Positions 37,543 to 45,814 of a DNA stretch of 64,000 nucleotides are shown here, piece after piece; position 1 is the first letter of the stretch, and the number at the start of each line of letters is the position of its first letter. The DNA is from Oscillospiraceae bacterium (GTDB lineage Bacteria; Bacillota; Clostridia; Oscillospirales; CAG-272): NCBI GenBank assembly GCA_015064415.1, contig SVSG01000002.1:1-64000 (forward strand), read 5' to 3'. Both the position numbers and the translations under genes were made by a program. The notes below the pieces were generated by a model. It ran no database searches. It was not told where the DNA came from and worked only from the letters and a program-made list of their open reading frames with translations.

Positions 37543-38217
37543 ATGAAGATAGTTGTAAGGGATAGGCGAAGCAAATGTTTACGGGTAACCGTACAGTTTT
37601 TGCTTGGCATCTTGTGTGTGCTTTTTTTGCCGCTTCGCATAGGGCTTGCGATCGTTTTCTTGTCGCTGGGGCTCGCCGCGATCTGTGGGATTGCGTGGGC
37701 CGTTTTGAAAAAGAGGGCCTTGCGTCAAGTGACCTTTTTCCTTTTCTCGCTTGCGGTCTTTATGCTGTTCTGGCAAATGGTGTTGCTCGGGCGCTATGAG
37801 TTTTTGAGCGGTAAGTCCTTGCCCTTTTGGTTGCCTTGCCTGATCGGTGCCGTGGTTGTGGCGGCAATAGCGGTCATATGGGGGAGGCTCGCTAAGGTCG
37901 GCATATGGTCGGGCATCCCCCTTGCGATGATCTTCGGCGTTTTTGCTTTTGGACTGCTCAGTGGCATGGCGGCGAATATGAATTACGTATACGATACCGC
38001 AGAGCCCGTGCGATACGAAAGCGTGATCTACGTGAAGGATCGGGATATGAATCACAAATCGCCGGACCGTTATACGTTTGATCTGATCGTTGACGGAAAA
38101 AAGATCACCTTGGATGTTTCGCGCGAGGCCTACGAGCGCTACGAGGTAGGAGACACCTTTTCCTTTTTCAAATATCAAGGGGCCTTCCAAGAGCCGTTTT
38201 ATCTGGCGGGATCGTAA
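37543..38217 (+). CDS. hypothetical membrane protein, 224 aa
   Basis: I do not recognise the family. Four or five hydrophobic segments occupy residues 15-150: VQFLLGILCVLFLPLRIGLAI, VTFFLFSLAVFMLFWQMVLL, LPCLIGAVVVAAIAVI and GIPLAMIFGVFAFGLL. The last 75 residues are a soluble, probably extracytoplasmic beta-rich part (RYTFDLIVDGKKITLDV...YEVGDTFSF). That part resembles domains that describe a chemical environment across the membrane only in general shape. The ribosome site is weak (AAGGATGG). It stands alone between two terminators. Confidence 0.7.
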   Translation: MKIVVRDRRSKCLRVTVQFLLGILCVLFLPLRIGLAIVFLSLGLAAICGIAWAVLKKRALRQVTFFLFSLAVFMLFWQMVLLGRYEFLSGKSLPFWLPCLIGAVVVAAIAVIWGRLAKVGIWSGIPLAMIFGVFAFGLLSGMAANMNYVYDTAEPVRYESVIYVKDRDMNHKSPDRYTFDLIVDGKKITLDVSREAYERYEVGDTFSFFKYQGAFQEPFYLAGS

Positions 38218-38247
38218 AATCCCCCCTTACGGTGCGAGTTTATATAC

Positions 38248-38279
38248 AAAAAGGACAGAGCAACGCTCTGCCCTTTTTT
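38248..38279. terminator. bidirectional terminator
   Basis: AAAAAGG-a-CAGAGC-aac-GCTCTG-c-CCTTTTTT between convergent genes. Confidence 0.82.
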
Positions 38280-38282
38280 CTG

Positions 38283-40334
38283 TTATTCGATCAGAAGCAG
38301 CTTGGAGACCTCAAGGTCGGTTTTTACGGTCAAACTCGACCCGTTCCGGGTCCAATTCACGTGCTCGCCCGTGGCGGAGGTCACGTTTTGCACCTTTTTG
38401 TCGCCCACGTTCAGCGTTACTGTCATATCATGGATCTTGATGGGTGGGTAGATGAGCTGCTGGTTGAGCAGGTACAGCTTTTGCACGTCGCCGCTTTGGT
38501 AAACGCTGTGTCGCACGCACTCGGGCGCGTCGGTGACAAGGGCGGGGGTGCCGAGCAGGTGCAGCACCAGATCGGTGAACAGCTTGATGTTATCGTGCAC
38601 CTCGTTGTCCTCGGGCTTGCCCGCGACCCAGATGGCGCGGCCCTTGCCAAAGGTGTTTTCCTGCACGGCCACGAAATCGGTTTTTTGCATGGGCGGGTCG
38701 CTGATGGCGGCGGCGAAGGTGATGCGGTTTTCGGGGCAGCTGAGCGGCAACGTGACGGTGGCAAGCGTTTTGCCCGCATGCGCGGTGGCTTTGATCAGCT
38801 TTTCCTTCAGCATATGCGGGTACTTGGCGGTATAGCGGCCGAAGAGCGCGGGATTTTCGTTTGTGGGGGCGAGATAGCCGGGATCGATGTCAAACACGCC
38901 CGCGTAGTCCACACCGAACACGTCGGAAAGCATAAAGTTGTCCTTATAATGCCCCTCGTCGTCGCGGATCGAGGTATAGCCGCTGGCGTACACCGCGCCA
39001 CCGTTTTTTACGTATTCGCGGATAGCGTCCACCTCTTTTTGCGACAACGCCTCAAGAGAGGAGAGGATCAGCACCTTGTAATTGCCAAGCTCCGCAAGGT
39101 TTTTCTTGGTGATGACGTCATAGTCCAGATGCGCGCGCCCCAGCGCCTTGTCGATCTTGCCGCAACGCTTGAAAAGGGTGCGGGATTTCATCTTGTCGAT
39201 GGGCAATCCGTTTTGCTCGTGCTCGGCGCACGCCTCGAAGTTGAAATAGACCGCGACCTCGCGCAACGCCTTGTCTTCATAGTTGATATAGGGCATATAA
39301 GGCGCAAGCTTTTCGGAAAGCAGGGCGATCTTTTCGTAATAATCGGCATTGAGCGTGCCTGCGGGGTCGATGGCGTCGATCAGCATGAACGCGCCCTGGT
39401 TCATCAGCGCAGAGAAGGCGGTCATCTCGATCTCGCCGAAGGGCTTGTGCATCGTGTGGTACTCCAGCGTGCCCGCACAGCGCCCGATCATGTACTCGTA
39501 GGGCAGGGTGTTCGTCAGCTTTTGGTAAAGGCGCGCGATCACGTTGCCGTCATACAGCCCAAGGTCGGCGTGGAAGTCACCCGAAAGGTAGTCGCACTCG
39601 GCGCAGAACTCCGCGCCCTGCCCGTAAAAGAAGGGATTTTTGATCAGCGCGCTCTGGAAGGAGACGGTAATGTTCGGCTTGATGTCAAGCGCGGTCTTTC
39701 GGATGCGGCGCTGATATTCTGCCACGCACTCGCGCTTGAATTTGAAATACTCCATAAACGCGGGGTCATTGAGGTCGACCACCGTCGGCAACTCGCGCCC
39801 CGTTTTGGCGCGGTATTTTTGCTTACAGCTCTCGCAGAAGCACACGGGCATCCAGATGCCCGTCATGTCGATCCAAAGGCCCTGAATGTCGTAATTTTTG
39901 ACGATCTCGGCGGCGATGCCGTTGATGTAGGTGCGGAACTCCTCATTGTTGATGCAGGGGTTGCCGAAGCGCTCCAGATCGCGCTTGGAGACGCCGTTGC
40001 TGTCGATGACGTTCCAGTCGGGGTGTGCCTCGCACACGTAGGTGCCCCAGGAATTCATATAGCCGATGACGTCCAGCCCGCGCGCGCGGCAGGCCTTGAC
40101 GGTCTCGCCGAAAATGTCGCGCTTTTTTGCAATATTGTGGCGGATACCGACGTTGGTGGGGAAGTTGCAAAGTCCAAGACAGCTGGCGGCCGCCACGTAG
40201 GAGGCGGTGGCACCCGTTTTTTTCATATTGTCGGCATAGACCTCAGGGTCAAATTGCTCGAAAGCGCCCTCCACGTTGGCAATGTGCTGGTCGACCAGCG
40301 TGCGGAAAAAGTCGCGTTTGATCCAGTTTTTCAA
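38283..40334 (-). CDS. GHL6-type glycoside hydrolase with trimerisation-like domain
   Basis: This 683-aa cytosolic protein has an N-terminal barrel of the hypothetical glycosyl hydrolase 6 type. It carries DNMKKTGATASYVAAASCLGL..., LDVIGYMNSWGTYVCEAHPDW and the metal-like CFCESCKQKYR near residue 170. A middle Rossmann-like domain resembles the beta-galactosidase trimerisation domain (YKVLILSSLEALSQKEVDAIREYVKNGG, first part near 430). Members lie in glycan-use loci with unproven substrates. Translation probably starts at TTG 40334, seven bases after GGAGGG. An upstream ATG at 40355 would place that site within the gene. Confidence 0.8.
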   Translation of the reverse strand: MKNWIKRDFFRTLVDQHIANVEGAFEQFDPEVYADNMKKTGATASYVAAASCLGLCNFPTNVGIRHNIAKKRDIFGETVKACRARGLDVIGYMNSWGTYVCEAHPDWNVIDSNGVSKRDLERFGNPCINNEEFRTYINGIAAEIVKNYDIQGLWIDMTGIWMPVCFCESCKQKYRAKTGRELPTVVDLNDPAFMEYFKFKRECVAEYQRRIRKTALDIKPNITVSFQSALIKNPFFYGQGAEFCAECDYLSGDFHADLGLYDGNVIARLYQKLTNTLPYEYMIGRCAGTLEYHTMHKPFGEIEMTAFSALMNQGAFMLIDAIDPAGTLNADYYEKIALLSEKLAPYMPYINYEDKALREVAVYFNFEACAEHEQNGLPIDKMKSRTLFKRCGKIDKALGRAHLDYDVITKKNLAELGNYKVLILSSLEALSQKEVDAIREYVKNGGAVYASGYTSIRDDEGHYKDNFMLSDVFGVDYAGVFDIDPGYLAPTNENPALFGRYTAKYPHMLKEKLIKATAHAGKTLATVTLPLSCPENRITFAAAISDPPMQKTDFVAVQENTFGKGRAIWVAGKPEDNEVHDNIKLFTDLVLHLLGTPALVTDAPECVRHSVYQSGDVQKLYLLNQQLIYPPIKIHDMTVTLNVGDKKVQNVTSATGEHVNWTRNGSSLTVKTDLEVSKLLLIE

Positions 40335-40365
40335 GGGATAGCCCTCCTTTTGCATGATTGCTTTC

Positions 40366-40394
40366 ATTATAGCAAAAGCTTTTTGAAAAATCAA
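40366..40394 (-). promoter_or_regulatory. promoter of the GHL6-type gene
   Basis: Minus strand TTGATT, a 17-nt spacer and TATAAT, giving a short 25-nt leader. Confidence 0.65.
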
Positions 40395-40536
40395 TAGAAA
40401 TTCGGATATTTTGCATGCAGGGCCGCAAGGAGATTTGTTGCTTTGTGAACAATTTGTAAACAATGAAAAAAGCGGTTTTTCTTTTATTTTCGATATGTTA
40501 TAATGAAAATATAAACTTATAAGGAGGTACATATCC

Positions 40537-40761
40537 ATGACTTGGTTTAACAAACAAAGCCGTTTGGTGCAGCTGCTTCTCCTTCTTATCCCCGGCGTCA
40601 ACTGGGTGACGGAGATCGTGGTCAGATGGTCCACTTGGTTGAAGAAGGGCGGCCTGCTCCGTTTGATTATTTGTGTGCTGGTTACGATTCCTTCCGGCGT
40701 CGCATTTGGTCTGCTTGACTTCGTGTGGGTCCTGCTTTTCAAGAAGCTGTTCCTGCAGTAA
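40537..40761 (+). CDS. small membrane protein, 74 aa
   Basis: Two hydrophobic segments (LVQLLLLLIPGVNWVTEIVV and LIICVLVTIPSGVAFGLLDF) with basic connecting residues (RWSTWLKKGG) suggest a two-pass inner membrane protein with both ends in the cytosol. AAGGAGG lies eleven bases before the ATG, and a TATAAT at 40499 is a plausible -10 element. A strong terminator follows directly, so it is a single-gene unit. I do not recognise the family. Confidence 0.75.
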   Translation: MTWFNKQSRLVQLLLLLIPGVNWVTEIVVRWSTWLKKGGLLRLIICVLVTIPSGVAFGLLDFVWVLLFKKLFLQ

Positions 40762-40771
40762 TTTTCCGCAC

Positions 40772-40798
40772 AAAAGCCCGCCTGTTGGCGGGCTTTTG
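40772..40798 (+). terminator. terminator after the small membrane protein
   Basis: AAAAGCCCGCC-tgtt-GGCGGGCTTTT, perfect stem. Confidence 0.88.
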
Positions 40799-40800
40799 TA

Positions 40801-40830
40801 TTGACAAAGTGATTTCGAAGGTGCTATAAT
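40801..40830 (+). promoter_or_regulatory. promoter of the ThuA-RibD-CvpA operon
   Basis: TTGACA, an 18-nt spacer and TATAAT, beginning three bases after the previous terminator. Confidence 0.75.
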
Positions 40831-40860
40831 AAATATAGGATGACAAAAGGGGGAAGGTTT

Positions 40861-41577
40861 ATGTCAATTCGTGTAACAATATGGAATGAGTACGTGCATG
40901 AAAAAAGCCGTCCTGAGGCGGCCGCGCTGTATCCCTGCGGCATTCATGCATTTCTGCGCGACGTTTTGAAAAGCGAGGAGATCGAGGTGACCACCGCTAC
41001 GCTGGAGGAGCCGGAGCAGGGCCTGCCCGATGCGGTGCTGGAGAATACCGACGTGCTGATCTGGTGGGGACACGTGAAGCATCAGCTTGTCGCGGACGAG
41101 CTGGTGGAGAAGATCGAAAAGCGCGTGCACGAGGGCATGGGGATGATCTTTTTGCACTCAGCGCACAAGTCAAAGCCCTTTTGTCGCATCATCGGCACCA
41201 CGGGCAATCTGACTTGGGGGCGCGAGCAACGCTGTGTGCTGTGGAATCTGATGCCCACGCACCCCATCGCAAAGGGCGTGCCTGCGCATTTCGAGCTTCG
41301 CGAGGAGCTTTACAGCGAGCCGTTTTTTGTGCCGAAGCCAGACGATCTGATCTTTTGTACATGGTATGAGGACGGCAATCTGTTCCGTGGCGGTATGACC
41401 TATACGCGCGGTCTTGGGAAGATCTTTTACTTCCATCCGGGGCATGAAATTTGCAATTCTTATTATGATAAAAACGTACAGCAGGTGCTGAAAAACGCGG
41501 TGGCATGGTGCGCGCCCACACGGTACGAGGGATTCGATATCAGCAAGTGCCACAAGCAAACGGAGCCGATCCTATGA
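40861..41577 (+). CDS. ThuA-domain protein
   Basis: This 238-aa protein of the ThuA (trehalose utilisation) family has a glutamine amidotransferase-like fold. Markers are VTIWNEYVHEK at the start, DVLIWWGHVKHQLV near residue 66, MIFLHSAHKSKPF near 94 and GKIFYFHPGHEI near 196. ThuA members are found with sugar oxidation and 3-keto-sugar pathways. The reaction here is not known. AAGG precedes the ATG at 40861. It overlaps the next gene by 4 nt. Confidence 0.88.
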   Translation: MSIRVTIWNEYVHEKSRPEAAALYPCGIHAFLRDVLKSEEIEVTTATLEEPEQGLPDAVLENTDVLIWWGHVKHQLVADELVEKIEKRVHEGMGMIFLHSAHKSKPFCRIIGTTGNLTWGREQRCVLWNLMPTHPIAKGVPAHFELREELYSEPFFVPKPDDLIFCTWYEDGNLFRGGMTYTRGLGKIFYFHPGHEICNSYYDKNVQQVLKNAVAWCAPTRYEGFDISKCHKQTEPIL

Positions 41578-42287
41578 CAAGACCTTACCTGATTTTACAT
41601 ATGCTGATCTCACCGGACGGCAAGATCACGGGAAAGTACATGGAGTACCCCAAAGCGGCGGCGCTTTGTGAGGAATATTATCGCATTCACCGCGAATATC
41701 GCGCGGACGCCTTTCTTTGCGGCAGAGTCACGATGGAGGGCAGCTTTACGGGCGGTGTCAGACCTCCTCTTGAAAAATATGAGGGTGTGCGCCTTCCGCA
41801 TGAGGATTTTGTGGCGGGACGGTATGACTTTTACGCGGTTTCGGTGGACCCGCACGGGCGGCTTGGCTGGTACGGGGCGCAGATCTCGGATGAGGATCCC
41901 GGCTACGACGGGGCGCACGTCATCGAGGTGCTGACCGATGACGTATGCGATGCCTATCTTGCATTTTTGCGCGAAAAAGGTATATCCTACGTTTTTTGCG
42001 GCAAGGATAAGATCGACGTGCCGCTGCTTTGCCGCAAGCTTTTTGAGCTGTTCGGCATTCGAACGCTTCTGGTAGAGGGCGGGGGCCTTACCGATTCGCT
42101 GTTTCTTTCGGCGGAGCTTTTGGACGAGCTCAGTCTTGTGATGGTGCCCGTGATCGACGGGGGTGAGGGCGTCTCGCTGTTCGAAAAAAAGCAGGGTGGG
42201 CTTTTGGCCTTTGAAATGGAGAAAGCACTGGCGCTGCCCCACGGCGGGCTTTGGTTGAATTATAAGAGAAAAGAGGAGGAATTCTGA
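41574..42287 (+). CDS. RibD C-terminal/DHFR-like reductase
   Basis: This 237-aa protein matches the RibD C-terminal reductase fold: LHMLISPDGKITG at the start, DAFLCGRVTMEG near residue 45, VLTDDVCDAYLAFLREKGISY, and the NADPH-binding LLVEGGGLTDSLF near 165. No deaminase domain is attached, and no riboflavin genes are near, so it is probably a stand-alone NADPH reductase with an unknown substrate. The ATG overlaps the ThuA stop (ATGA), implying coupled translation. Confidence 0.82.
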   Translation: MTRPYLILHMLISPDGKITGKYMEYPKAAALCEEYYRIHREYRADAFLCGRVTMEGSFTGGVRPPLEKYEGVRLPHEDFVAGRYDFYAVSVDPHGRLGWYGAQISDEDPGYDGAHVIEVLTDDVCDAYLAFLREKGISYVFCGKDKIDVPLLCRKLFELFGIRTLLVEGGGLTDSLFLSAELLDELSLVMVPVIDGGEGVSLFEKKQGGLLAFEMEKALALPHGGLWLNYKRKEEEF

Positions 42288-42862
42288 TGATAACGTTGGA
42301 TTGGATCGTATTGGGAGTTGGACTTGCGCTGTTGTTGTTTGGCGGCATGCGCGGCTTTGGAAAAGTACTTAAAGGGATCGTAAGCGGCTTTGTGGGCAAG
42401 CTGTCAGCAGGTGCGATCGCCTATTTCCTTTACGGTGTGGTGCTGGATTGGCCGATCGTGCAACGTCTGACCACCCTGCTGGTGGACAAGCTGAGCGCAA
42501 ACGGGAACTGGATCTGCAAGCTGCTGTTGGCGATCCGTATTGATATGATCGTACTGGCGGCGGCGCTGTTCTTGCTGGTTTTCTGGCTGATCAAATTGCT
42601 GGCGGCCATCCTGGCGGGGATTGCAGAGCTCCCGCTGCTTGGGCTTGTCAACCATCTGTGCGGTGCCTTGCTGTTGCTGGCTTACGCGTGCGTGTGGGCG
42701 TTGGTAATTTTCCAGCTCAGCGCGTGGATCTTCGGCACGCAGGGCGGGCTTTATCCCTTCCTTGAGGGAAGCAAGATCGGTTTGCAGTACGTTTACCTGC
42801 ACAACCCGCTGAACTCTATTTTCGAAACGATCAAGCACTCGCTTGGTGCACTGGGCGGCTGA
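42287..42862 (+). CDS. CvpA-like membrane protein
   Basis: This 191-aa membrane protein has four hydrophobic segments and the CvpA-type opening LDWIVLGVGLALLLFGGMRGFGK. In CvpA this is followed by three more helices, as here (IRIDMIVLAAALFLLVFWLIKLLAA and LLGLVNHLCGALLLLAYACV). CvpA relatives affect colicin release and envelope homeostasis by unclear means. TGATG overlap with the preceding gene and AGGAGG upstream place it third in the operon, which then ends at a strong terminator. Confidence 0.75.
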   Translation: MITLDWIVLGVGLALLLFGGMRGFGKVLKGIVSGFVGKLSAGAIAYFLYGVVLDWPIVQRLTTLLVDKLSANGNWICKLLLAIRIDMIVLAAALFLLVFWLIKLLAAILAGIAELPLLGLVNHLCGALLLLAYACVWALVIFQLSAWIFGTQGGLYPFLEGSKIGLQYVYLHNPLNSIFETIKHSLGALGG

Positions 42863-42878
42863 TACCGCAACAATCAAA

Positions 42879-42913
42879 AACGCTTTTCCCGCCGGCGGGA
42901 AAAGCGTTTTTTG
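42879..42913 (+). terminator. operon terminator
   Basis: AACGCTTTTCCCGC-cg-GCGGGAAAAGCGTTTTTT, 14 bp perfect. Confidence 0.9.
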
Positions 42914-43016
42914 TTGCACTGCGCTTAAAATGTTAAAACACGGAAAAATAAAAGTATGCGGAAAAGCTATGTTTTGATGTTAGTAAAAATATTTTTCCGT
43001 TTTTGGAAAAAACATA

Positions 43017-43045
43017 TTGACAAGCGGAGAAAAATGGTGTATAAT
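43017..43045 (+). promoter_or_regulatory. recA promoter
   Basis: TTGACA, a 17-nt spacer and TATAAT. An imperfect palindrome TTTTTCC-gttttt-GGAAAAA sits just upstream. I see no Firmicutes LexA box (GAAC-4N-GTTC). Confidence 0.78.
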
Positions 43046-43077
43046 GGTGCCAACACGAAAAAACGGAGGATCATCTA

Positions 43078-44211
43078 ATGGCAAGCAAAGCATCCGCAAG
43101 CAAGAAAAACGTAGTGCCCGTGGGCGGCGTGGACGCCGCAGAAAGAAAGAAGGCGCTGGAGACCGCGCTCAAGCAGCTGGAGCGTGATTACGGTGCGGGC
43201 ACCGTGATGAAGCTGGGCGAAAACACCCACATGGAGGTACAGGCCGTGCATACGGGATCGCTCGCGCTGGATATGGCGCTGGGCATCGGCGGCGTGCCGC
43301 GCGGCAGAATTATCGAGATCTTTGGCCCGGAATCCTCCGGTAAGACCACGGTAGCGTTGCATATCGTGGCCGAGGTACAGAAGATCGGCGGACAGGCGGC
43401 GTTCATTGACGCGGAGCACGCGCTGGATCCCGTTTACGCCAAGGCGCTTGGCGTGGACATCAACAATCTGCTGGTTTCTCAGCCCGATTGCGGTGAGGAC
43501 GCGCTGGATATCACCGAGGCGCTGGTGCGCTCGGGTGCTGTGGACGTGGTGGTCATCGACTCGGTGGCGGCCCTGGTGCCCCGTCAGGAGATCGAGGGCG
43601 ATATGGGTCAATCGCAGGTGGGCGTGCAGGCGCGCTTGATGTCGCAGGCCATGCGCAAGCTCTCTGCGGTCATTTCCAAGAGCAACGCCGTGGTGATCTT
43701 CATCAACCAGCTGCGCGAAAAGGTCGGCGTGATGTACGGCAACCCCGAAACGACCACGGGTGGCCGCGCGCTGAAGTTCTATGCCTCTGTGCGCATCGAC
43801 GTGCGCAAGACCGAGCAGCTCAAGAACGGCAACGATATTTACGGTAACCACGTGAAGTGCAAGATCGTGAAAAACAAGGTGGCGCCCCCCTTCAAGGTGG
43901 CTGAGTTTGATATTCTTTACGGCAAGGGCATCTCCCGCGCGGGCGAGCTGGTCGATATCGGTCTTGCTCTGGACGTTATTCAGAAGAGCGGCTCTTGGTT
44001 CTCCTATAACGGCGAGCGTCTGGGTCAAGGCAAGGATAATATCCGCAAGCTGCTGGAAACGGATGCCGCGCTCTTTGCCGAGATCGAGGAGAAGATCCGC
44101 ACCAACTTCAAGGCCGTGATCGACGGCGGCGAAGAGACCTTTGATATCGAGGAGGACGAGGAGGAGGAATTTGACCTTCGCGCCCTTGGTATGGACGACG
44201 ACAATGGCTGA
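43078..44211 (+). CDS. recA: recombinase A
   Basis: RecA is the ATP-dependent strand-exchange protein and the SOS coprotease. The 377-aa protein is complete, with Walker [10 protein letters not shown] at residues 83-91, Walker [12 protein letters not shown] near 158, loop L1 [17 protein letters not shown] and L2 [30 protein letters not shown] (first part near 213). The last 20 residues are strongly acidic, as expected for the self-regulating tail. It starts at ATG 43078 behind CGGAGGA. recX overlaps its 3' end by 8 nt. Confidence 0.97.
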   Translation: MASKASASKKNVVPVGGVDAAERKKALETALKQLERDYGAGTVMKLGENTHMEVQAVHTGSLALDMALGIGGVPRGRIIEIFGPESSGKTTVALHIVAEVQKIGGQAAFIDAEHALDPVYAKALGVDINNLLVSQPDCGEDALDITEALVRSGAVDVVVIDSVAALVPRQEIEGDMGQSQVGVQARLMSQAMRKLSAVISKSNAVVIFINQLREKVGVMYGNPETTTGGRALKFYASVRIDVRKTEQLKNGNDIYGNHVKCKIVKNKVAPPFKVAEFDILYGKGISRAGELVDIGLALDVIQKSGSWFSYNGERLGQGKDNIRKLLETDAALFAEIEEKIRTNFKAVIDGGEETFDIEEDEEEEFDLRALGMDDDNG

Positions 44212-44839
44212 TTACAGCAAGCTTTTACACGTGCGCGCCGCCGATGGCGGCGCGCGTCTGTTTCTATCGGTGGAGACCTCTTTGGCGGGCGAGGTGCAAA
44301 AGCAAACGCTTTGTGTGTTCGCCTCGCACCTTGATCGCGTGCCCTGTGTGGGGCCGATCGACGGGGAGACGCTTGCCCATTTGCGGCGCGAGCACGCGCT
44401 GTGCGCGGCGTTGGACACGGGTCTGCGCTCGCTGTCGGCGGGGGGCGGCTCCCGCGTACAGCTGACGCAAAAGCTCTGCGCGCGCGGTGTTGCGCGGGAG
44501 CTTGCCGACGAGGCCGCTGACGAGCTTTCCGCGCGCGGTTATTTGCAGGAGCGCGAGAACGCGCTTGCCGCCGCCGCACGCGACCTGCGCAAGCTGTGGG
44601 GGGATCGTCGTATTCTGGCCGATCTGCGCGCCAAGGGCTACGGTGACGAGGCGCTTTGCGCCGTGCGCGAGTACCTTGCACAGCAGGATGGCACCGCGCG
44701 TTGCGTGCGTTTGTTGGAAAAAAAGCGCATCCGGACTTTGGATGCACAGGATGCAGACAAGCTGATCGCCTCTTTGATGCGCTACGGCTACACCCGCACC
44801 GAGATCCGCGAGGCTCTGCGAAGGAGCGTGGAAGGGTAA
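44204..44839 (+). CDS. recX: RecX-family regulator
   Basis: RecX binds RecA filaments and limits their extension. The 211-aa protein is a row of three-helix repeats with family features [31 protein letters not shown] and [20 protein letters not shown] (near residue 125). The N-terminal 60 residues are an added beta-rich part, common in clostridial RecX. The ATG at 44204 lies inside the last codons of recA (AATGGCTGA), so the pair is cotranslated. A repeat hairpin follows 8 nt after the stop. Confidence 0.88.
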   Translation: MADYSKLLHVRAADGGARLFLSVETSLAGEVQKQTLCVFASHLDRVPCVGPIDGETLAHLRREHALCAALDTGLRSLSAGGGSRVQLTQKLCARGVARELADEAADELSARGYLQERENALAAAARDLRKLWGDRRILADLRAKGYGDEALCAVREYLAQQDGTARCVRLLEKKRIRTLDAQDADKLIASLMRYGYTRTEIREALRRSVEG

Positions 44840-44847
44840 GGAAAGAC

Positions 44848-44900
44848 GGGGGAAACTTTTGAAAAAATTCCCCCCGCCGCCCCCCCTTTCAAAACCTTTT
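44848..44900 (+). repeat. 3' hairpin element, copy 1 (after recX)
   Basis: The arms are GGGGGAA and TTCCCCC, with an imperfect inner part CTTTTG/AAAAAA. The tail is GCCGCCCCCCCTTTCAAAACCTTTT. It begins 8 nt after the recX stop, in the recX orientation. Copies 2-4 at 45257, 57354 and 58577 have the same layout. Confidence 0.75.
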
Positions 44901-44960
44901 GGTCGGGGAAAATGATACAAGCGTACAGAGGTATGTTTGTCGCAAGCAATTTTACAATAA

Positions 44961-44988
44961 AAAATCCCGCCGTTGGCGGGATTTTTAT
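44961..44988 (+). terminator. terminator in the recX-rlmH gap
   Basis: AAAATCCCGCC-gtt-GGCGGGATTTTTATT, a strong stem and T-run 120 nt after recX. Confidence 0.85.
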
Positions 44989-44999
44989 TATGAGATGTT

Positions 45000-45256
45000 T
45001 GTTACGGATACAGATCGTCGAGGCCGCCGATCCCTACAAAGTGAGTGCGACGCCGTTTACGCATCGCGGATGGCGGACGGTCGGGGACGCCCGTCCCTAC
45101 AAGGCGAGCACATCAAGGAAGATAGAAGGGAAAAACATAAGATCCTTGCTACCCCAATGGCTGTTTGCTATGTTTTCGTAGGGACAGGCGTCCTCGACTG
45201 TCCGAGCAGCGCAATGGTGTTAGCGCAAACCAAGCGGTGACACGCCCTTCCTTTCT
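45000..45256. repeat. gene-free repeat island between recX and rlmH
   Basis: No credible gene is present. It holds one copy of the REP-like unit GCATCGCGGATGGCGG with its hairpin (GGACGG...CCGTCC) near 45061-45105. A partial second unit lies near 45176-45210 (CGTAGGGACAGG). It is bounded on both sides by inward-facing copies of the 3' hairpin element. Confidence 0.6.
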
Positions 45257-45313
45257 GTGTAAAAGGTTTTGAAAGGGGGTGTGGGGGAGGACTTTATCAA
45301 AAGTCCTCCCCCC
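45257..45313 (-). repeat. 3' hairpin element, copy 2 (after rlmH)
   Basis: On the minus strand: GGGGGAGGACTTTTgatAAAGTCCTCCCCC, a fully paired stem, then CACACCCCCTTTCAAAACC. It starts about 14 nt after the rlmH stop, in the rlmH orientation. Confidence 0.78.
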
Positions 45314-45327
45314 ACAAAAGCACCTTT

Positions 45328-45807
45328 TCATTTATGATACTTCGACCCGTGCAGGATGGAAAGCGAGCGGTAGACGGTCTCGAGCAGCAGCACGCGCATC
45401 AGCTGATGCGGGAAGGTGAGTGCGGAGACGGAAAGGCGGTAATCGGCGGTCTTTTTGACGCGCGGGGAAAGGCCGTGCGAGCTACCGATCACAAGGCACA
45501 GATCCGAGGAGCGGGACATTGCATCCTCCAGCAGTGTCGCGAGCTGCTCGGAGGAGCGGGACTGCCCCTCCACGCAAAGCGCGACGGTGAAGGCGCGCGC
45601 GGGGATGGCGGCAAGGATAGCGTCCGCCTCCTTTTCCAGCACGGCGGATATTTCCGCTGCGGACGGGTTTTCGGCCACACGTCCCTCTTTTAATTCGACA
45701 ATTTCGACCTTGGCGTAAGCGCCGAGGCGTTTTTCATATTCGGCCACGGCCTCGCGTAAATAGCTTTCCTTCAGCGTGCCGACGGTGATCAGCTTGATAC
45801 GTAGCAT
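45328..45807 (-). CDS. rlmH: 23S rRNA pseudouridine-1915 N3-methyltransferase
   Basis: RlmH is a small SPOUT-class methyltransferase acting on helix 69 of 23S rRNA. The 159-aa protein is the expected size, with IKLITVGTLKESYLREAVAEY at the N-terminus. The knotted SAM site is LVIGSSHGLSPRVKKTADYR near residue 105, followed by LTFPHQLMRVLLLE and the end SKYHK. The ATG at 45807 after GAGGT gives the family start. The track start is 31 codons too long. It is the last gene of a minus-strand run with the MBL protein 8 nt upstream. Confidence 0.95.
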   Translation of the reverse strand: MLRIKLITVGTLKESYLREAVAEYEKRLGAYAKVEIVELKEGRVAENPSAAEISAVLEKEADAILAAIPARAFTVALCVEGQSRSSEQLATLLEDAMSRSSDLCLVIGSSHGLSPRVKKTADYRLSVSALTFPHQLMRVLLLETVYRSLSILHGSKYHK

Positions 45808-45814
45808 AAGTACC

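Noticed and set aside
38232-40397. 721-aa plus-strand ORF
   Set aside because: It is the antisense of the GHL6-type gene. The minus frame carries recognisable motifs and a promoter.
42950-43077. SOS/LexA box upstream of recA
   Set aside because: No GAAC-4N-GTTC or close variant is present. The TTTTTCC/GGAAAAA palindrome does not match known LexA sites.
44899-45240. 113-aa and 89-aa ORFs in the recX-rlmH gap
   Set aside because: They run through a terminator and REP-like repeats and have no ribosome site or family match.
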